Positions 30,258 through 30,852 of a DNA stretch of 30,852 nucleotides are shown in pieces (the stretch's first letter is position 1; the number at the start of each line of letters is the position of its first letter). Where the stretch lies: positions 1-30,852 of IMG/VR virus record IMGVR_UViG_3300031851_000111; one strand, given 5' to 3'. Position numbers and translations under genes: made by a program. The notes under the pieces were generated by a model. The model was not told the DNA's origin and made no database searches. It saw only the letters and a list, made by a program, of their open reading frames with translations. Origin of the DNA: a virus.

Positions 30258-30852
30258 TTAAGCTGCGTCTTGTTCGCCTAATGTTGTCCATGATGTATCT
30301 GGGTTTGCTTGGTCGGTCCATGTTTCATCTGCTACTATTTGATCGGTCCAAGTCTCACCAGGAACAATTATATCTTCCCATTTTAGACCACCAACTGCAT
30401 TAAATCCACTTGTTTGTGCAATTACAGATGCACCTGTTAATACAATGCCACCTAGTGCATCAAATCCGCTAGTTTCTGCAAATGTTCCTTCACCAACTAC
30501 AGTAAATCTACCTGTAGCTGTCATACCTGATACTGCTGGACCTATAACCACACCACGGTCTATTTGATGACCTGTGGCTGTCATACCAGAACTTGCAGAT
30601 ATAGTTGCAGATCCTAGGTCTATTTGTATACCAACAGCTGTAAATCCAGATGTTCCTGCTATGGTTGCAACACCCCTATCAATTTGAGTACCAGATGCTG
30701 TAACGTTAGATACTGCACTAATAATCGCTTGTCCGCGATCTATTTGTCTACCTGTTGCTGTTGCAGAAGAAACTGCTGATATGGTTGATGCACCAGTAAT
30801 AACAAATCTACCATCCGCTGTTGCAGATGATGTTTGTGCTATTGTGGATGCG
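30258..30852 (-). CDS. Tandem-repeat tail-associated protein, 5' end cut
   Basis: At least 197 residues, open to the right edge; an internal ATG at 30584 is not the true start. The visible part is made of at least eight tandem 20-residue units, such as ASTISAVSSATATGRQIDRG, with G-x-x-I-D-x-G ends, then a C-terminal tail carrying ETWTDQ twice and SWTTL, a pattern common in marine phage fibre-adjacent proteins. Probably a beta-repeat structural or host-contact protein upstream of the fibre. Confidence 0.8.
   Translation of the reverse strand, partial: ASTIAQTSSATADGRFVITGASTISAVSSATATGRQIDRGQAIISAVSNVTASGTQIDRGVATIAGTSGFTAVGIQIDLGSATISASSGMTATGHQIDRGVVIGPAVSGMTATGRFTVVGEGTFAETSGFDALGGIVLTGASVIAQTSGFNAVGGLKWEDIIVPGETWTDQIVADETWTDQANPDTSWTTLGEQDAA
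30360..30851 (-). repeat. Eight 60-base coding repeats
   Basis: Each unit encodes 20 residues; units differ at many positions but keep a Ser-rich first half, a TA-x-G turn and a final Gly. Bases are diverged, so copies are old and shaped by protein structure. They run off the window edge, so the total number is unknown. Confidence 0.75.

Noticed and set aside
29430-30281. Plus-strand ORFs over the tail fibre
   Set aside because: Antisense of Ser/Thr/Gly-rich repeats; no ribosome-binding site.
1-30852. CRISPR arrays, insertion sequences, tRNA genes
   Set aside because: No spaced direct repeats of CRISPR form, no transposase, and no cloverleaf with TTC-anticodon-type arms were found by reading both strands.

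Overview
The window looks like most of the genome of a short-tailed, double-stranded-DNA marine phage. It is AT-rich, almost fully coding, and full of stop/start overlaps. Recognisable parts are a terminase pair, a P22-like portal, scaffold, the N-terminus of a SU10-type major capsid protein, a gp10-like DNA-stabilisation protein, ejection proteins, an S74-chaperone tail fibre, a TOPRIM primase-helicase, SSB, a RecA-like ATPase and a Cas4/RecB-like nuclease. No DNA or RNA polymerase, integrase or tRNA is visible. Host is unproven; the composition and gene families resemble uncultured marine podoviruses such as those of SAR11-type hosts (inference).

Layout. (1) 1-11.2 kb, minus strand: packaging, head and lysis genes read right to left (small terminase, large terminase, portal, a run of tiny lysine-rich proteins, a PD-(D/E)XK nuclease, holin, M15 endolysin, scaffold, capsid cut by the left edge). 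One plus-strand gene (5072-5299) sits inside it with its own promoter, next to a gene with a RelA/SpoT-like domain. (2) 11.2-15.45 kb, plus strand: two strong sigma70-like promoters with a shared leader drive about 17 small genes, mostly unknown, with a HAD 5'-nucleotidase. Five gene junctions share a near-identical 15-base stop/start module. (3) 15.45-15.51 kb: a nested stem structure in the convergent gap. (4) 15.65-20.96 kb, minus strand: replication and recombination operon, ending in an iteron and palindrome cluster that may be the origin. (5) 20.96-21.58 kb: a two-faced promoter and two plus-strand genes. (6) 21.55-30.85 kb, minus strand: PD-(D/E)XK nuclease, ejection proteins, GNAT-like protein, gp10-like protein, tail fibre and a tandem-repeat protein cut by the right edge.

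If the genome is circular or circularly permuted, the left edge (capsid, running off left) and right edge (repeat protein, entering from the right) join, and regions 1 and 6 become a single late operon from small terminase through capsid and tail to the ejection proteins. No gap longer than about 210 bases lacks a gene. The gaps at 10637-10783, 11204-11344, 13321-13385, 15446-15654 and 20962-21048 are described in the entries.

Working picture: the divergent promoter block at 11.2 kb separates early plus-strand genes from late minus-strand genes. The 20.99 kb two-faced promoter starts the replication operon. Virion genes follow the classic podovirus order around the circle.
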